A DNA stretch of 64,000 nucleotides from Winogradskyella alexanderae (lineage in GTDB: Bacteria; Bacteroidota; Bacteroidia; Flavobacteriales; Flavobacteriaceae): NCBI RefSeq assembly GCF_020166335.1, contig NZ_JAIUJR010000008.1, positions 124,001 through 188,000 on the forward strand, given 5' to 3'. A program made the translations under genes and the position numbers. Positions 36,494-44,270 of the stretch are shown here, in pieces. The notes beneath the pieces were generated by a model that was not told the DNA's origin, did not search any database, and was given only the letters and a program-made list of their open reading frames with translations. Numbering within the stretch: the stretch's first letter is position 1; every line of letters begins with the position of its first letter.

Positions 36494-36895
36494 TTAACCT
36501 ACCGGCCAATTGTAATTTTTTACTAACGCTTTAAGTTGGTTGTCAGTCATTTTTTCTGCTTTTACAACTTCTTTAATGCGCTTACCTAATATCGGATAAT
36601 CTTTCTCCAATGCTTTAGAAAATTGTTGACCCATCATTGATGGTCCCAAAACCAGAATGTTGTTCGCATTTTCTATTTTTGGAATGATAGATTTTATGAA
36701 ACTATTTACCCTGTGTTTTTCTCTTTCAAGAACGCGTCTATCTTTAATAATCTCCTGTGCGCCACCTGGTTTTTCCAACACTGATGGTTGCTCTAATAGT
36801 TCTTCCGCAAGTAAAGTAATCATATCTGTTTTTTCTTCAGATATAGTGACTATATGTGCTTTTTCCTTATCTATCCAGATACCTTTATTAATCAT
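36494..36895 (-). CDS. Hypothetical stress-island protein, possibly eRF1-like
   Basis: A 133-residue cytoplasmic protein. The opening strand GIWIDKEKAHIVTI and the later NNILVLGPSMMGQQFSKALEKDYP resemble bacterial eRF1-like (baeRF/host-attachment-type) domains, which hold a bent strand followed by a nucleotide- or RNA-facing GPG-like loop. The similarity is weak and by eye. The C-terminus (KMTDNQLKALVKNYNW) is helical. It sits downstream of a TGAY-N4-RTCA box and upstream of the ATP-cone/endonuclease and beta-CASP RNase genes, so an RNA- or ribosome-related stress role would be consistent but is not shown. Confidence 0.7.
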   Translation of the reverse strand: MINKGIWIDKEKAHIVTISEEKTDMITLLAEELLEQPSVLEKPGGAQEIIKDRRVLEREKHRVNSFIKSIIPKIENANNILVLGPSMMGQQFSKALEKDYPILGKRIKEVVKAEKMTDNQLKALVKNYNWPVG

Positions 36896-36955
36896 AACAC
36901 TTAATTCTTATAATTTTACTGTATTCAATTTAAAACACTTATTCAAACTCAACAA

Positions 36956-36967
36956 TGACCTTAGTCA
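36956..36967. promoter_or_regulatory. FNR-like box TGACCTTAGTCA upstream of the eRF1-like gene
   Basis: A TGAC...GTCA dyad whose centre lies about 66 bp before the start at 36895. It overlaps the stop codon of the universal stress protein gene, so the downstream genes can be transcribed independently of it. Confidence 0.55.
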
Positions 36968-37797
36968 ATTTGTTCTGGCATTACTAAAAATGGAATCAAA
37001 GGTCTAAATCCTATTTTTTTAATAACTGGTTCTCTAATTATTCTCTCAAGACAATTATGCTTGTTATTTACCATTGCTAACATGTCAATTTCCAGATCTT
37101 TTACAAACTCTTTAATTTCTACTTCCTTGCTACTGTAGTCTGGCATCCAGTGGAATGTTGAGCTGAAATTGGATAACTTATCCTTCAAATTTGTGTAATT
37201 ATAATCTTGTTCCTGGCTTAAAGCCTCCTCTTCATTAATATGTAAAATTCTAATCTTTGAATCATGTAGATCCGCCATGTCTACCAATGGTTTTAGTTGT
37301 TTGTCACTATATTCAACTTTAAAATCCGTGGGGAAAGCTATTTGACGCGGAATTACAAAATCATACTCATCTGGAACTAATAAAACTGGACAGTGTTTCA
37401 TTTTCTTGATGACCTTTACAGTATTGCTTCCCATAAAAATCTCCTTTGCTCCTGTAGCTCCTTTGGTACCCATTACAACCAAGTCTATTTCGCTTTGCCT
37501 AACCTCGGTATCAATAGCCTCTGTTAATGGGTGTGTACTTAAAACTGTGTGGAATTCGTGATTAGCATTTGCATCTGAAGAAATAATCTGATCTCGTATT
37601 TCTAACAGCTCCACCAATGCGTTATCTTTCATCTTTCTCAATAAAGTATTTGAAAGGTTGGACATTGCAGACGCTTTAAATGCTGTAGAGTTTAAAATAT
37701 AAAAGGTGCAATATTCGTCTTGAAACAACTTAAGAGCATAAACAATAGCGCTCCAAGAATTGTCTGAGAAATCCGTTGGCAATAGTATTTTTTTCAT
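36961..37797 (-). CDS. Tandem-domain universal stress protein (UspA family)
   Basis: A 278-residue cytoplasmic protein made of two Usp domains. Domain 1 opens with KKILLPTDFSDNSWSAIVYAL and carries the ATP-binding motif GTKGATGAKEIFMGSNTVKVIK; domain 2 opens with RQIAFPTDFKVEYSDKQL but has lost the G-x2-G-x9-G motif, so it may not bind nucleotide. Such proteins support survival under energy, oxidative or oxygen limitation. It starts 11 bp after a second, diverged copy, and the two form an operon driven from the box at 38717-38728. It is one of three paralogues in this island. Confidence 0.95.
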   Translation of the reverse strand: MKKILLPTDFSDNSWSAIVYALKLFQDEYCTFYILNSTAFKASAMSNLSNTLLRKMKDNALVELLEIRDQIISSDANANHEFHTVLSTHPLTEAIDTEVRQSEIDLVVMGTKGATGAKEIFMGSNTVKVIKKMKHCPVLLVPDEYDFVIPRQIAFPTDFKVEYSDKQLKPLVDMADLHDSKIRILHINEEEALSQEQDYNYTNLKDKLSNFSSTFHWMPDYSSKEVEIKEFVKDLEIDMLAMVNNKHNCLERIIREPVIKKIGFRPLIPFLVMPEQID

Positions 37798-37808
37798 TTT
37801 GATTAGTG

Positions 37809-38669
37809 TTAACTGGTTCGTCTAATATTTTGAAGTGCCAAAAATGGAATATTAGTATGTAATGAAATATCATCTACTTTTGATCTAAACAACATATCTT
37901 CCAAATAGGAATGGCTCGTATTTACCATAACAAGCAAATCTATATTATGTGCTTCTATGTAATTTGATATTGCGCCAGAGATATCTTTATCATCTGCATT
38001 GACAAAATTGATTTGCAAATCTTCAAATTCACCTTTTAAAAACTCTTTGTTATCTACTTGCCTTCTCGAGAGGTTACTATATTTTGCTATGTAAATCACA
38101 TCGATAATGGACCTAAAAGGTTTTAGCATGGTATATAACAATTTCAATTCTCTTCTTTTGTAAGGAATCAAAAAGTTGGTGGGAAAAAGCACCTTTTTGG
38201 GCTGGGTGTATTCATAAGCTTCCGGGATTACCAATACAGGGCAAGAGACATATTTTAAAACTTGCAGTGTGTTGCTACCAAAAGCATACGCATGATTTGC
38301 TCCCTCACCTTTAGTACCCATAACTATTAAATCTATGTTTTTCTCTATAACAACTTTATTTGCTTCATCCAATAGTGAATTATAGGCAGATATTATATTA
38401 TAGCTAAATCTTTTGTGAGGTGCGATAGTGCTAACCTTTTCCAACAAGGATTCTAAATTTTTTGATGATTTTTTACTTGACATTAATTTAAGTTCATCAA
38501 ACGATTTACTCTCGGATAATTTATGTGTATTATACACTTCATCTTCGTAGACATGCAAAAAGTAAAACTCACAATTATCGTATTTAAAAAACTCTAATGC
38601 AAACACTATGGAGTTCATTGCATTATCGGAAAAATCAGTTGGTAACAGCACTTTTTTCATTACAGGCAA
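37809..38669 (-). CDS. Tandem-domain universal stress protein (UspA family)
   Basis: A 286-residue paralogue of the neighbouring Usp, with two Usp domains. KKVLLPTDFSDNAMNSIVFALEFF opens domain 1, whose nucleotide loop is GTKGEGANHAYAFGSNTLQVLK; the second domain (KKVLFPTNFLIPYKRREL) has a degenerate nucleotide site. Sequence differences from the neighbour are large, which points to an old duplication with specialised roles. It is the first gene of the two-gene operon. Its upstream region contains an FNR-like dyad centred 53 bp before the ATG, and the terminator of a candidate small RNA lies just beyond. Confidence 0.95.
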   Translation of the reverse strand: MPVMKKVLLPTDFSDNAMNSIVFALEFFKYDNCEFYFLHVYEDEVYNTHKLSESKSFDELKLMSSKKSSKNLESLLEKVSTIAPHKRFSYNIISAYNSLLDEANKVVIEKNIDLIVMGTKGEGANHAYAFGSNTLQVLKYVSCPVLVIPEAYEYTQPKKVLFPTNFLIPYKRRELKLLYTMLKPFRSIIDVIYIAKYSNLSRRQVDNKEFLKGEFEDLQINFVNADDKDISGAISNYIEAHNIDLLVMVNTSHSYLEDMLFRSKVDDISLHTNIPFLALQNIRRTS

Positions 38670-38716
38670 ATTTTTGTTAGAACCATAAAACTAAATTCTA
38701 ATATGCACAACTACAA

Positions 38717-38728
38717 TGATAAATATCA
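38717..38728. promoter_or_regulatory. FNR-like box TGATAAATATCA upstream of the usp operon
   Basis: A perfect dyad TGAT...ATCA (extended ATGATA/TATCAT), centred 53 bp before the ATG at 38669. Confidence 0.65.
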
Positions 38729-38753
38729 TCTAGAACGCTTAAAAAGAAGTGGC

Positions 38754-38932
38754 AAAAAACAGAAACAGGGAGCAGTCACTCCCTGTTTCGTAGAACATTA
38801 TAGATTTATGATATTGCTTTCGTAGCAGTTTAAAGATATCTTTTGGTCTTAAGAAAACTGAAAGTACTTAGAACTACACCATAACTCTAAAATGCTCAAT
38901 ACTTATGTTATTAAAAGCCCCCTTTTAACAAC
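38754..38932 (-). ncRNA. Candidate small RNA 2 (hairpin-terminated, FNR-like box upstream)
   Basis: A gene-free segment of ~180 bp on the minus strand. It ends in a strong terminator, the 11-bp stem GAAACAGGGAG / CTCCCTGTTTC (38762-38772, 38779-38789) with a T run, although no protein gene lies upstream to need it. Near the proposed 5' end is a small hairpin, TTAAAAG / CTTTTAA with a G-rich loop on this strand (38911-38928). A TGA-N6-TCA box (38966-38977) and a weak -7 element near 38936-38944 precede it. The RNA is inferred from architecture; the 5' end is approximate. Confidence 0.45.
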
Positions 38933-38965
38933 GCACAAGATATATAATACCTATGTTTCATAAAA

Positions 38966-38977
38966 TGATATTGCTCA
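38966..38977. promoter_or_regulatory. FNR-like box TGATATTGCTCA before candidate small RNA 2
   Basis: One half-site is perfect (TGAT) and the other degenerate (CTCA). Its flanks AAAA...GTTTA match those of the hsp20 box at 34180-34191, which supports it as a true family member. Confidence 0.45.
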
Positions 38978-38987
38978 GTTTAACGAC

Positions 38988-39077
38988 AAAAAAAGAAAAC
39001 CAGAGTTTTAGCAAACTCTGGTTTTCCTCATGATTAATAGCATATTATATTAAGGACACTTACTCACCTTAATATTT
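38988..39077 (-). ncRNA. Candidate small RNA 1 (two hairpins, FNR-like box upstream)
   Basis: A compact ~90-nt segment on the minus strand with two stem-loops: a 5' hairpin ATATTAAGG / CCTTAATAT (39047-39055, 39067-39075) and a 13-bp terminator stem AAAACCAGAGTTT / AAACTCTGGTTTT (38996-39008, 39013-39025) followed by a T-rich tail. A perfect dyad (39112-39123) and a -7-like TAAGTTTA (39088-39081) precede it with 33 bp between centres, the same spacing as at the VIT promoter. The terminator could instead end the preceding operon; both readings are possible. Confidence 0.5.
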
Positions 39078-39104
39078 GGCTAAACTTAACATATAAATTA
39101 TCTA

Positions 39105-39130
39105 TTAAAAATGATAATTATCATTTTTAA
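39105..39130. promoter_or_regulatory. 26-bp palindrome containing the FNR-like box TGATAATTATCA
   Basis: A perfect 26-bp palindrome with the TGAT-AATT-ATCA core at 39112-39123 and A/T flanks. It overlaps the stop codon of the membrane protein gene. It may serve as a regulator site for candidate small RNA 1 or as a 3'-end hairpin of the preceding message. Confidence 0.55.
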
Positions 39131-39513
39131 AAAGGTATCAAGCTATATACCTGATTTAGAAGGAATAAACCAATTAAAAATAATAAGGTATAAATCACCT
39201 GCACGAATTTAATATTGGTTACCTGAAGCCAAGTTACTGTCTTAACAGGAAATATAAATAAGCCTAACCCTATGATTAATGCAAACCAACCTATCAAGGT
39301 GATTATGATTTTATAATTAGATTCCCAAATATTATGAAAAATAATATTTATCAAACCAACAATAATTGCCAAAAATGAAAAAAGGATTAAGAACTTTTGG
39401 TCCTTTAAATCTTCAAAAATCTGCTTTATCCGTTTGGGATTTAGACTAAGAATAAGGAAAAATATGATTAAATACCATCCCCAAAATTTCGCAAAAGTTA
39501 TTGAAATATCCAT
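39127..39513 (-). CDS. Four-helix membrane protein of unknown function
   Basis: A 128-residue hydrophobic protein with four predicted membrane helices (about 7-22, 40-57, 68-88, 102-122), short polar loops and one basic loop (NPKRIKQIFEDLKDQK). I do not recognise a named family. It starts 5 bp after the Usp stop at 39519, so it is the second gene of that operon and presumably shares its control by the box at 40419-40430. A membrane partner of the Usp is possible but unproved. Its stop lies inside a perfect 26-bp palindrome. Confidence 0.8.
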   Translation of the reverse strand: MDISITFAKFWGWYLIIFFLILSLNPKRIKQIFEDLKDQKFLILFSFLAIIVGLINIIFHNIWESNYKIIITLIGWFALIIGLGLFIFPVKTVTWLQVTNIKFVQVIYTLLFLIGLFLLNQVYSLIPF

Positions 39514-39518
39514 AGTTA

Positions 39519-40367
39519 TTAATTATTGGTTTCGTGTAAAACAAGGAATGGAATATTAGTATGGTATGTAATATTTTCTACCCTTGAATGAAATAATATC
39601 TGTTGAAAATAGTTAAGATTTTTTGCTACCATAGCTATCATATCTACCTCCCTGCTTTCTGTAAAGCATTGTACGGCATCCTCTAATTTATTGTTAGTTA
39701 AAAAGAAAAATTTATGCTTGTAATCACCGAATAAATTTTGAAGAAAATCTCTGCCATTTTCCTGCTCTTGACTGAGTTCTGTACCTAATTTATTAACATG
39801 TAGTACTGAAAGCTCAGAGTCCTTTTCTTCAATTAGCTCTACCAGTGGCCGCAATGTTTTAAAGTTATTGTACGTTGAAAAATCCGTCGGGAATGCAATT
39901 TCCGTGATACCGTCATAAATGGCGTTTTCTGGGACAACCAAAGTGGTGCATTTTACTTTTACCACAACGTCGCCTGCATTGCTGCCTATTACAATACGCT
40001 TTAATCCAGAAGCGCCTTTAGTGCCCATAATGATTAGGTCAATATTCTTTTCTTCAACCTGTCTACGCACAGCATCTATAAAAAACCCGTACTCTACAAC
40101 GCTATAAAAGCGATGATGATTCCTGTTTGAAATTTTTGATATTTTTTTTAGTAATCTGTGTAATTTAGCTTTTACAGGTTTAACGTAAACCTCTTCAATT
40201 ACATCCTCTGTGCTTATGTAGGTAGGATCGTTTAGAATAGCTTGGCTCATTGTATTTACGTGTAATAGGTAAAACACGCAGGGCTCTTGTTTTAAAAATT
40301 CAAGTGCATACTCAATTGCGTTCCAAGAATTTTCAGAAAAATCAGTTGGTAATAGTACACTCTTCAT
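39519..40367 (-). CDS. Tandem-domain universal stress protein (UspA family)
   Basis: A 282-residue third paralogue. Domain 1 opens KSVLLPTDFSENSWNAIEYALEFL and carries the ATP-binding GTKGASGLKRIVIGSNAGDVV; domain 2 (TEIAFPTDFSTYNNFKTL) lacks the loop. The C-terminus (YHTNIPFLVLHE) repeats the ending of the 37809-38669 copy (LHTNIPFLALQN), so all three share one ancestor. It forms an operon with a small membrane protein and has an FNR-like dyad centred 57 bp before its ATG. It lies directly downstream of the two-component regulator genes, transcribed in the same direction. Confidence 0.95.
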   Translation of the reverse strand: MKSVLLPTDFSENSWNAIEYALEFLKQEPCVFYLLHVNTMSQAILNDPTYISTEDVIEEVYVKPVKAKLHRLLKKISKISNRNHHRFYSVVEYGFFIDAVRRQVEEKNIDLIIMGTKGASGLKRIVIGSNAGDVVVKVKCTTLVVPENAIYDGITEIAFPTDFSTYNNFKTLRPLVELIEEKDSELSVLHVNKLGTELSQEQENGRDFLQNLFGDYKHKFFFLTNNKLEDAVQCFTESREVDMIAMVAKNLNYFQQILFHSRVENITYHTNIPFLVLHETNN

Positions 40368-40418
40368 AATCCTGTATTTTAAAAGAACTAATGTAATTGC
40401 TTTTACAAAGCCCTAAAA

Positions 40419-40430
40419 TGACCTGCATCA
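40419..40430. promoter_or_regulatory. FNR-like box TGACCTGCATCA upstream of usp and the membrane gene
   Basis: A TGAC...ATCA dyad with flanks CTAAAA...TTAAAA, like those of the hsp20 box, centred 57 bp before the ATG at 40367 and 15 bp from the end of the regulator gene. Confidence 0.6.
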
Positions 40431-40444
40431 TTAAAAAGCATTTT

Positions 40445-41497
40445 CTATTCAATTTCTTTAAGTCGTTCTAAATCCAGTACCACAATATTTCTACCTTCAG
40501 ACTTTATTATTCCTTCATTTTTAAAATTTGTAAGTGTCCTAATAAAGGTCTCTGTTGCCACACCTGCGACACTGGCAAGATCACTACGCGAAATTTTAAT
40601 TGGATCTTCTGGCTTACGATTTATATGTTCTGCGAATTGCAAAATGGTATTCGCAGTTTTCTTGTTAACTGAGCTGTATGCCATTTGCAAAAGTTGTTCT
40701 TTTGTATTGCATAAATCGTCTGTTAGAAGATCTATTAAAGCAATGGCTACTTTATGGTTATCATTTAAAATAGCTGACAATTGAATAATTGAAATTCCCA
40801 TTAAATGGGTAGTTTTTATTGCTGTGGCTGTTTCTTTGTGCGGTAAATTATGGGTAAAAGATGTATAACCGAATAGATCATCTTCTTTATAAAGCGCAAT
40901 CGCCAATTCTTTTCCTTGGTCATCTAATTTATGGCATTTTACGGCGCCCTTTGTAATCAAATAGATATAATTTGAATGGTCACCTTCATGGTAGATAATT
41001 TCATTTTTATTAAAGCAAAATTCCTCACCATAGTCATCAAAGAAATTCTTTAGATCGTTTAAGGATCTTAATTCCTCATCTTCTTCATCTAAGTAAGTAT
41101 TGGTACTTCTGCGGTCTTCCAAGATAGACGCTTTTGCCAACCTACTTTTTATTGCACTCAATAATTCATCCTCAGTAAATGGTTTGGTTATGTAGTCATC
41201 TGCACCCAAATTCATTCCTTTTCTTATATCTGAATGTTCTGTTTTTGCAGATAAAAATATAAATGGAATATACTTTAGTTTTTTGTTTTTGGATAGTTTT
41301 TCCAAAACCTCATATCCATCCATTTTTGGCATCATTATATCGCAGATAATAAGATCTGGAGGATTTGTCAGAGCAAGTTTTATCCCTTCTTTACCATTTG
41401 ATACTTTAACAACACTATAATCAGCTAGTTCCAATAACTCTGCCGTATTATCTCTTAATACTATATCGTCTTCTATGAGTAATAGCTTAGCTAACAT
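40445..41497 (-). CDS. Response regulator: receiver fused to CRP/FNR-family DNA-binding domain
   Basis: A 350-residue transcription factor with two parts. Residues 1-120 are a receiver: acidic pocket Glu9/Asp10/Asp11, phospho-acceptor Asp53 in IICDIMMPKMDG, Ser83 and Lys105 in ITKPF. Residues ~150-270 form a cyclic-nucleotide-binding-like jelly roll (IIYHEGDHSNYIYLITKGAVKCHKL) without the FNR N-terminal Cys cluster, and ~275-345 a Crp-type winged helix. The recognition helix reads VATETFIRTL: Glu316 and Arg320 occupy the positions that read the TGA core in CRP and FNR. It overlaps the kinase gene by 11 bp and is the obvious candidate to bind the TGAYNNNNRTCA boxes around it. Confidence 0.93.
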   Translation of the reverse strand: MLAKLLLIEDDIVLRDNTAELLELADYSVVKVSNGKEGIKLALTNPPDLIICDIMMPKMDGYEVLEKLSKNKKLKYIPFIFLSAKTEHSDIRKGMNLGADDYITKPFTEDELLSAIKSRLAKASILEDRRSTNTYLDEEDEELRSLNDLKNFFDDYGEEFCFNKNEIIYHEGDHSNYIYLITKGAVKCHKLDDQGKELAIALYKEDDLFGYTSFTHNLPHKETATAIKTTHLMGISIIQLSAILNDNHKVAIALIDLLTDDLCNTKEQLLQMAYSSVNKKTANTILQFAEHINRKPEDPIKISRSDLASVAGVATETFIRTLTNFKNEGIIKSEGRNIVVLDLERLKEIE

Positions 41498-43370
41498 ACT
41501 TGTTTGGAATTATTATTGTTACTGTTGTTCCTTTTTTTTCTTCGCTTTTCAACGAAATATTTCCTCCTAAGTTCTGGGCATGGGTTTTTGCTATATTTAA
41601 TCCAATTCCTGTACCTTTAATATTTACTACATTTTGAGCTCTATAATATCTTGTAAATACATTTTCTAAATCATCTTTTGGTATTCCTAGACCTTCATCC
41701 TTAACCTCAATTTTTGTGATTCCATTAAGTTGTTCAATCTCTATGTCAATATCTGTATTTTCATCTGAATATTTTATTGCATTAAGTACAACGTTTGATA
41801 AAATTAATTCAAGAACTCTTTCGTCTTGATGCATGGTTATACCATCGATGTTATTTGGATAATTAATATGTTGGCCTGTTTTAAGAAGCATATTTGCATT
41901 ATATACCACTTCGTTTATAACCTTACTTAATTTAAACTCGCTAATTTTATAATCTACCTTGCCAGACTCTAACCGTTCAATAGACAGAAAATCATTTAAA
42001 ATTGCGTTTAGATACTGTACCTTCTCTTTAATAGTATTTAAATGCTTTTCACGCTTTTTTTGCTCGGTAGATTTCTGGTACTTCTCCAATAACATTACAG
42101 AAGTAGATATACCGCTTAATGGTGTTTTAAACTCATGTGATACAAGCGATAAAAACTTGGTTTTGAGCTCATTCAATTCTTTTTCCTTGCTTAATGCAAC
42201 TTGTAATTGCTTGGTTCGCTCTTCAACTGTTTTCTCAAGCTTCTGCAAGTAATTTTTTTGATCTGTTATGTCAAGAACTATTGCTACTAAAACAGGTTTT
42301 TCGTTTAGATAAGACAACTGCAAATGAACATTAACCGGATATACAGAGCCATCTTTTCTTACGTGTATAGTTTCATATTCAACTTTCTCTTTTGCTTTAG
42401 TAATTAATGGGTCAAAGTATGCCTTCCGATAACTTTCCTCATCGACTTCATTTTTTAGATCAAAAGGCGTCATTTTTTTAAGTTCGTCCTGGGTATAACC
42501 CAAATTATTTAACGCTCCTGTGTTTGCCGAAATAAACAATAAGGTATTAGCATCAAACACATAAATCTCGTTTAAAGATTCGTTAAAAATCGCAGCTAAA
42601 TGATTGCGTTCTTCCTCAGCCTTTACACGCTCAGTTACATCATTTTGAATGCCAATGAAGTTGGTGATTATGCCTTTTTCATTCGTAATTGGCGTTACGT
42701 ATAAGTCATTCCAAAAAAGGGTTCCATCTTTTCTATAGTTCCTTAAAGTTACTAAGCAACTTTTTCCTGTCCTTATGGCTTTACGCAATTTGTCTAGTGG
42801 CTTCTGTGACCTATCTGTCCCTTGTAAAAACCTACAGTTTATACCTAAGACTTCTTTATTAGAATAACCTGTGAGGTCTGTAAATGCTTTGTTGCAATAA
42901 ATAATAGGATTGTCTTGTCTCAAAGCATCTGTTATAATAATGCCATTACTCGCAGATTCTAAGGCCTTACTACGTAACATATAATCATACTCTGTTTCTT
43001 TTTGTTTAGAAACATCCCTGATTAATGCCATGACATAGGTATTGTCATAAATTTTAAATGGATTGAGCAGTACCTCAATTGGAATTATGTTGCCACTCTT
43101 ACTAAGCCCATAAACATCTAATGACAACGCCATTCTTTTTTGCCCTACTTCTTCAATGTAATTTCTAAAGTGTTCTTTGTGTGCCTCGTGATAATTGGAC
43201 GGCATTAAAATATCCAAAGGTTTACCATTAATTTCAGCATTATCATAACCAAAAATGGATTCTGCAGCTCTGTTTACCTCCATTATCTGTTGCTTCTGGT
43301 TTACAATCACCACAGCTTCAGAAACCGTTTCTAAAAGTATATTGAATATCTCTTGGTCCTGTCTTATCAT
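41487..43370 (-). CDS. Histidine kinase with FixL-like PAS, LOV and third PAS domain
   Basis: A 627-residue soluble kinase. PAS1 (~8-122) resembles FixL: LMPSNYHEAHKEHF puts His64 where FixL has its heme ligand, though the FixL distal Arg is not kept. PAS2 (~135-248) is a LOV photoreceptor by signature: photoactive Cys179 in GINCRFLQG, plus Asn178, Gln183, Arg196, Asn211, Asn221 and Gln242 at the same spacing as in plant phototropin LOV2. PAS3 (~258-372) is generic. A coiled coil leads to HisKA (His412 in LVSHEFKTPLSG) and an HATPase with DEGLGIP and GTGIGLNIAK. No membrane segment. Its partner is the overlapping receiver-CRP gene. Blue light and/or oxygen are the inferred inputs. Confidence 0.92.
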   Translation of the reverse strand: MIRQDQEIFNILLETVSEAVVIVNQKQQIMEVNRAAESIFGYDNAEINGKPLDILMPSNYHEAHKEHFRNYIEEVGQKRMALSLDVYGLSKSGNIIPIEVLLNPFKIYDNTYVMALIRDVSKQKETEYDYMLRSKALESASNGIIITDALRQDNPIIYCNKAFTDLTGYSNKEVLGINCRFLQGTDRSQKPLDKLRKAIRTGKSCLVTLRNYRKDGTLFWNDLYVTPITNEKGIITNFIGIQNDVTERVKAEEERNHLAAIFNESLNEIYVFDANTLLFISANTGALNNLGYTQDELKKMTPFDLKNEVDEESYRKAYFDPLITKAKEKVEYETIHVRKDGSVYPVNVHLQLSYLNEKPVLVAIVLDITDQKNYLQKLEKTVEERTKQLQVALSKEKELNELKTKFLSLVSHEFKTPLSGISTSVMLLEKYQKSTEQKKREKHLNTIKEKVQYLNAILNDFLSIERLESGKVDYKISEFKLSKVINEVVYNANMLLKTGQHINYPNNIDGITMHQDERVLELILSNVVLNAIKYSDENTDIDIEIEQLNGITKIEVKDEGLGIPKDDLENVFTRYYRAQNVVNIKGTGIGLNIAKTHAQNLGGNISLKSEEKKGTTVTIIIPNKYVS

Positions 43371-43428
43371 TTCTTTTTGTACTATTGGTACATCTAATAA
43401 AAGTATGAATTTTGACTATGGAAAAGCA

Positions 43429-43440
43429 TGACAATTATCA
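43429..43440. promoter_or_regulatory. FNR-like box TGACAATTATCA between the kinase and TerB-like genes
   Basis: A TGAC...ATCA dyad 64 bp before the kinase ATG and 77 bp before the divergent gene at 43512, so autoregulation and control of both directions are possible. A half-conserved second site (GGTCA intact) lies at 43455-43466. Confidence 0.55.
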
Positions 43441-43511
43441 CATAAAATAGCTCATATTATTGGTCATATCATCTTTATTTTATAAGCTTTTTAGTACCTT
43501 TAAATTGTGAT

Positions 43512-43880
43512 ATGAATATAGAATTCTATAAAAATATTGGCACCTTATTCTATGCAATCGCAAAGGCAGATGACAACCTTGCATTTGAGGAGTACACTAA
43601 GCTTACAGATTGTTTAGAGCGCGATTGGAATCTATTTGAAACCAGTACTGTTGAGATAATTAAAGAACAGTTTAACCACTTGCAGAGTCAGGACAAATTA
43701 GCAAGTGATTGTTTTGATTCATTTGTAGATTTTCTGCATCAAAACCCTGAGCTTTTTGATAGTGAATTAAAGTCATTAATTCTTAAAACCGCAAATGATA
43801 TTGCATATGCCTTTTCAAAAATTAACAAATCCGAACTTACTTATGTGGCAAAATTGAACATAGAATTTAAAAAGACTTGA
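43512..43880 (+). CDS. TerB-like small helical protein
   Basis: A 122-residue, all-helical acidic protein. FYKNIGTLFYAIAKADDNLAFEEYTKLTDCLERDW resembles the TerB/DjlA fold, in which an acidic 'A.aDg.v...E' helix pair binds metal, but the match is partial. No signal or membrane segment. It is 4 bp upstream of thioredoxin, so the two are co-translated; together they suggest a redox- or metal-stress function under the divergent promoter. I cannot assign a biochemical activity. Confidence 0.75.
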   Translation: MNIEFYKNIGTLFYAIAKADDNLAFEEYTKLTDCLERDWNLFETSTVEIIKEQFNHLQSQDKLASDCFDSFVDFLHQNPELFDSELKSLILKTANDIAYAFSKINKSELTYVAKLNIEFKKT

Positions 43881-43884
43881 AAAA

Positions 43885-44184
43885 ATGAAATCTAGTTTTA
43901 GTAAAATAATAAATTCGGAAATTCCGGTACTAGTAGACTTCTATGCAGATTGGTGTGGACCATGCAAAATGTTGGCACCAATTTTAAAAGAGGTTAAAGA
44001 ATATCTTGGTGATAAAATCAAAATTGTGAAAATTGATGTAGATAAAAACCAAAACCTTTCAAGTACCTATCAGGTGAGAGGTGTCCCAACTATGTTGCTA
44101 TTTAAAGACGGCAAACAAGTTTGGAGACAATCTGGTGTTCTTCAAAAAGCCGATATACTATCAGTTATAGAAAATTACCTATAA
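43885..44184 (+). CDS. trxA: Thioredoxin
   Basis: A 99-residue cytoplasmic thioredoxin that reduces protein disulfides. The active site is the canonical WCGPC in FYADWCGPCKMLAPIL; VRGVPTMLLFKDGKQV contains the cis-proline. The N-terminus is slightly shorter than that of E. coli TrxA (109 residues), which removes the first beta strand only. It is the second gene of a pair with the TerB-like protein. Being inside the stress island and next to a redox/light two-component system, it is probably a stress-induced isoform rather than the main thioredoxin. Confidence 0.95.
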   Translation: MKSSFSKIINSEIPVLVDFYADWCGPCKMLAPILKEVKEYLGDKIKIVKIDVDKNQNLSSTYQVRGVPTMLLFKDGKQVWRQSGVLQKADILSVIENYL

Positions 44185-44201
44185 ACTAAGCCTTAAAACA
44201 T

Positions 44202-44213
44202 TGACTTTGGTCA
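44202..44213. promoter_or_regulatory. FNR-like box TGACTTTGGTCA upstream of the WG-repeat/ABC operon
   Basis: A TGAC...GTCA dyad centred about 63 bp before the ATG at 44271, immediately after the thioredoxin stop. Confidence 0.6.
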
Positions 44214-44270
44214 TTGTTTAGCAGCGCATCTAATTATACCTTTCATGGTTCAACATTAAAGGAAATCATC

